Below are positions 61,572-64,000 of a stretch of DNA of 64,000 bases, piece after piece. How positions within the stretch are numbered: position 1 is the first letter of the stretch; every line of letters starts with the position of its first letter. The position numbers and the translations under genes are program-made. A model generated the notes under the pieces. That model was not told the DNA's origin. It was given only the letters and a program-made list of their open reading frames with translations, and did not search any database. Origin of the DNA: Paraburkholderia silviterrae (GTDB lineage: Bacteria > Pseudomonadota > Gammaproteobacteria > Burkholderiales > Burkholderiaceae); the NCBI RefSeq assembly GCF_004353915.1, contig NZ_SMRP01000035.1, positions 1-64,000 of the forward strand, written 5' to 3'.

Positions 61572-61858
61572 AGTGCGTTCTCCGGACCAGGTGAGGAGCC
61601 AGGTGCTGAGTCTGGGGACGCTGACTTAGCCCAGCCATAGGCATCTCACGCCATACCCAGGATTGGGGATGCCCGGCGCACGCCAATCTGGTCCACTGAG
61701 GCCTGGTTTTCGGTTCGGCGCTGCGCAAGCTCAATTCACCGAACGGGGGAACCAGCCATCCCGGTCCAACAAAAACTCATCGGGCAGGAAACGACGTGCG
61801 ATGCCGGTTCAGAAGAAGTCGGGGGATGGCGCATTTACGTCCACGCCAGGAGATCGTC

Positions 61859-62758
61859 ATGAATATCAAAAGAGCAGATCCGAGATTCTTTTGTTTGAGA
61901 AGAGCCGTAGCGTTGGCGATTTGTTCGTCATCGATTGGATTGCTCGCGGGTTGTGGCGGCGGAGGCAGTGACTCGACTACCGGCTCGACTGGCGGAGCGG
62001 CCGGGGGCACCCCCAGTAACGGCACGGGCCCAAGCTCCGGCGTCGCGGCTGGCCAGTCTTTCGCTACCAATGAAACCGGCGAAATCAACGCGACCTTGAC
62101 GGCGAGCCAACCCCGCTATGTCAACTCGAGCCCGCTCACGGTATCCGCTTCTACCCAGGTTTGGGCCTTCTCCTGGGCACAGTATGCCGCCGACTTCTGG
62201 ATTTTCGACGCGAATAACGCCCAGATTTTCCAGAGCGGTGGCGCGGCCACTGGCTACCGCATGGCGCCATCGGGTCAGTCCGGCATGAACTTCGTGACGA
62301 TACCGGCGGGCACCTGGTACGTGGGCATTGGCGCGGACCAGGTCACCTCGACGTCTTATTCCAACCCGGTTTATGCCGAGCTCGATGCGGTGTCGCTGCC
62401 GGGCGCATCGTTGACGGGCAATACGCCGATGGACACCGGAGTCCTCAATCCTGGCGGATGGAAAACCCAGCCCTTTACGGTTTCCGCCGGGACCCGCGGC
62501 TATATCGAAACAGAAGGGCCCGGAGGCACCTTTGCGGTGATGTCGACGAGCCAGGCCAGTTCATTCACTTCCACCTTTGCCAATGGATTCACTCAAGGTC
62601 AGATTCCGTACACGTATGCTTGCGGGAACGGCTCAGGTGCCGCCAATCTGGAAATCGAGTGCGAAATGCAATTGCCGGCCGGCAACTATGTGCTGGTCTA
62701 CATCAATACCTCGTCTTCTCCATCGGGCGGCGCGGCCAACGTAGCGTTCTACAAATAG
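61859..62758 (+). CDS. Putative surface lipoprotein of unknown function
   Basis: A 299-residue protein. The ATG at 61859 has AGGAGA upstream. The signal ends in lipobox LLAGC (near residue 32), followed by a Gly/Ser/Thr-rich linker (about 33-65). The mature part is beta-rich with two apparent domains (about 70-180 and 190-299), each with a V-x-A-S/G-T-x-x-W/Y start (LTVSASTQVWAFSW and FTVSAGTRGYIETEG), which suggests a duplicated beta-sandwich. The last domain has a cysteine pair in YACGNG and IECEM. I do not recognise the family. It is divergent from the COG4705 operon. Confidence 0.75.
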   Translation: MNIKRADPRFFCLRRAVALAICSSSIGLLAGCGGGGSDSTTGSTGGAAGGTPSNGTGPSSGVAAGQSFATNETGEINATLTASQPRYVNSSPLTVSASTQVWAFSWAQYAADFWIFDANNAQIFQSGGAATGYRMAPSGQSGMNFVTIPAGTWYVGIGADQVTSTSYSNPVYAELDAVSLPGASLTGNTPMDTGVLNPGGWKTQPFTVSAGTRGYIETEGPGGTFAVMSTSQASSFTSTFANGFTQGQIPYTYACGNGSGAANLEIECEMQLPAGNYVLVYINTSSSPSGGAANVAFYK

Positions 62759-62879
62759 GCGTTGCTGGCTGCTCGCAATGTGCCCCGCGTGGCGTACCCG
62801 CTTGCGAGGAGATTGCGCGGCCGGCGACCCCGCATGCATTCGCCGTGCGGGGTTTGCCGAGGTGGTTTTACGGCGCGCC

Positions 62880-63983
62880 TCAATCGCTGAACAGCGCGAC
62901 GATGTCGGCGATGCGCCGCGCGCCGGTCTTTGTGAAGATCGCCTTGATCTGACTTCGCACGGTGCTGACGCAAACGCTCGCACGACTCGCATATTCTGCC
63001 GGCGTCATGCCGCTGGCAAGCCCGTTCGCTACGGCCATTTCCGCGCGCGATAGCGAGAATGGCCGCTCGCCGGCACCGGGCCGCGCAGGGTCCTGAAACC
63101 GGCGTCTGGGCAGCACCATGGCGAGCGGCCGCGCTTGCGGGTCCAGATGAAGGGTGAGTTGCGGCTTCAATGGAATGACGTGAATTTCGAGCGCAGGGCG
63201 GCCTGCGGAATCGAGGGCGTAAAGCGGCAGCGGATCGACCAGCGGGCAAGCGGAGCAGACGTTCCTGATGCGCCTCATCAGTTGCGGCGCGACCTGGGAG
63301 TCGGAAGCGGTGAATCGATCGGCCTTGACGCGGATTTCCGTCGAGCGTTCGAGCATCGTGACCGCGCAGGCATTCAGATAATGCACACGCATCTCGTCGT
63401 CCACGACGATCACCGCCCGTGGCAACGCATCGAGCGCGGCCGCCATCATCGGCGCCGGGGTGTGAGCGTGTGCAGCCATGTGCCGGACGCGAAAAATGTT
63501 CGGCAGATGCTCGAGCACGCGCTGAAGCTCGCGAGTCGTCCGGCCGTCGAACGGCTCGTGATTGACGGGACGATGCACGGCCATGATCAGCCGGCGCTCG
63601 CCATCGATCTGCATGCCGCCGCACGAGTATCGGAGTCCTTCCTGAATGTAGAAGTCCTGATAATATTCGCTGCGCTCGACCACGCGATCGGGCAAATAGC
63701 GATGCATCGCGTACATATGGCCCGGCGGTTCGCGCATCAGCACACCGCGTGCGAGGTCGAGGTCGTGATAGTGGCTGGCATACGCTTCGGCCCAGCCGGA
63801 GCCATAGCCGGTGAAACGGTATTCGAGAAAGCTGCCGGACTGCAAGTCATGGACGAAGCAATTGGCGGCGCGCGCATCCGCGAGCGCCATGATGGCGTTG
63901 AGCGCGACATCCCACTGCGCCGGGTCGACGGCGGCCGCATACAGCGCCGCGATCGACTCGTCAGCCGTTCGTGTCCTGGACAT
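62880..63983 (-). CDS. LuxR-family transcriptional regulator
   Basis: A 367-residue regulator with an intact start near the end of the window. The N-terminal two thirds are a PAS/GAF-like sensing region (DARAANCFVHDL, EYRFTGYGSGWAEAYASHYHDLD, YLNACAVTMLERS). The C-terminal 60 residues are a LuxR-type helix-turn-helix: FSLSRAEMAVANGLASGM, then TPAEYASRASVCVSTVRSQIKAIFTKTGARRIADIV. There is no receiver domain and no acyl-homoserine lactone domain that I can recognise. Its targets are not evident; it converges with the lipoprotein gene at 61859. Confidence 0.88.
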   Translation of the reverse strand: MSRTRTADESIAALYAAAVDPAQWDVALNAIMALADARAANCFVHDLQSGSFLEYRFTGYGSGWAEAYASHYHDLDLARGVLMREPPGHMYAMHRYLPDRVVERSEYYQDFYIQEGLRYSCGGMQIDGERRLIMAVHRPVNHEPFDGRTTRELQRVLEHLPNIFRVRHMAAHAHTPAPMMAAALDALPRAVIVVDDEMRVHYLNACAVTMLERSTEIRVKADRFTASDSQVAPQLMRRIRNVCSACPLVDPLPLYALDSAGRPALEIHVIPLKPQLTLHLDPQARPLAMVLPRRRFQDPARPGAGERPFSLSRAEMAVANGLASGMTPAEYASRASVCVSTVRSQIKAIFTKTGARRIADIVALFSD

Positions 63984-64000
63984 CCCCGTTCCCCTGTTTG

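Noticed and set aside
1..64000. CRISPR arrays, tRNA or rRNA genes, insertion-sequence transposases, integrase or attachment sites
   Set aside because: I looked for regular spacer repeats, cloverleaf ends and DDE or tyrosine-recombinase proteins and recognised none; a tool-based scan would be needed to exclude them fully.

Overview
The window is GC-rich and densely coded. It looks like a piece of a Burkholderiales chromosome or chromid, most likely Paraburkholderia, Caballeronia or Burkholderia. The basis is the complete type VI secretion (T6SS) core in a Burkholderia-like order, a glucarate catabolic locus with a FadR-type regulator, an H-NS-like N-terminus of the Burkholderia kind, AcpA-type phosphoesterase and DUF302/DUF4142/DUF6708 families common in that group, and a hairpin-rich inverted repeat. 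Genus assignment is inference. I saw no tRNA, rRNA or CRISPR array and no recognisable transposase.

Layout. 1-1.4 kb: two tandem paralogous DUF6708-like membrane proteins (the first only a C-terminal tail) and a small lipoprotein. 1.6-5.4 kb: a tight three-gene operon of a sulfatase, its formylglycine-generating enzyme and a MetQ/NlpA-like periplasmic binding protein. 5.7-6.9 kb: a chimeric reading frame joining an FAD-linked oxidase N-terminus to the C-terminal tail of a long-chain acyl-CoA synthetase. 7.2-13.3 kb: an M23 peptidase, a LysR/MFS divergent pair, a COG5610-like HAD protein, a DUF302 protein and a small secreted protein. 13.8-18.6 kb: a phospholipase C/AcpA-type phosphoesterase, a di-haem cytochrome c peroxidase and a Cache-GGDEF diguanylate cyclase. 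18.7-24.1 kb: a minus-strand operon for a B-type (ba3-like) haem-copper oxidase with three multihaem c-type cytochromes. 24.6-31.2 kb: a D-glucarate pathway (regulator, 2-oxoglutarate semialdehyde dehydrogenase, ACS-family transporter, glucarate dehydratase, 5-dehydro-4-deoxyglucarate dehydratase). Together these convert glucarate to 2-oxoglutarate, and three copies of an operator-like sequence lie between the divergent genes. 31.2-35.2 kb: a truncated H-NS-like protein, a cytochrome b, a TMEM175-type channel, a DUF4142 protein and a MASE2-GGDEF cyclase.

35.3-57.1 kb is a T6SS cluster in three transcription blocks: tssJ-tssK-tssL (minus); a TPR lipoprotein, tssB, tssC, hcp, tssE, tssF, tssG, tssH and tssA (plus); then an M15 peptidase, tssM, tagF and an OmpA-domain protein (minus). 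The second and third blocks converge on a 580-bp inverted repeat. All membrane-complex, baseplate, sheath and ATPase genes are present, but no vgrG, PAAR, effector or immunity gene is inside the cluster, so the spike and cargo must come from elsewhere.

57.2-64 kb: an Ala-rich single-pass membrane protein with a Cys-rich end, a four-gene minus-strand operon (COG4705/DUF347-like membrane protein, small lipoprotein, OmpR-type response regulator, sensor kinase), another lipoprotein and a LuxR-type regulator. Starts were chosen by Shine-Dalgarno (SD) spacing and signal peptides. Family calls come from reading motifs and were not checked by database search.
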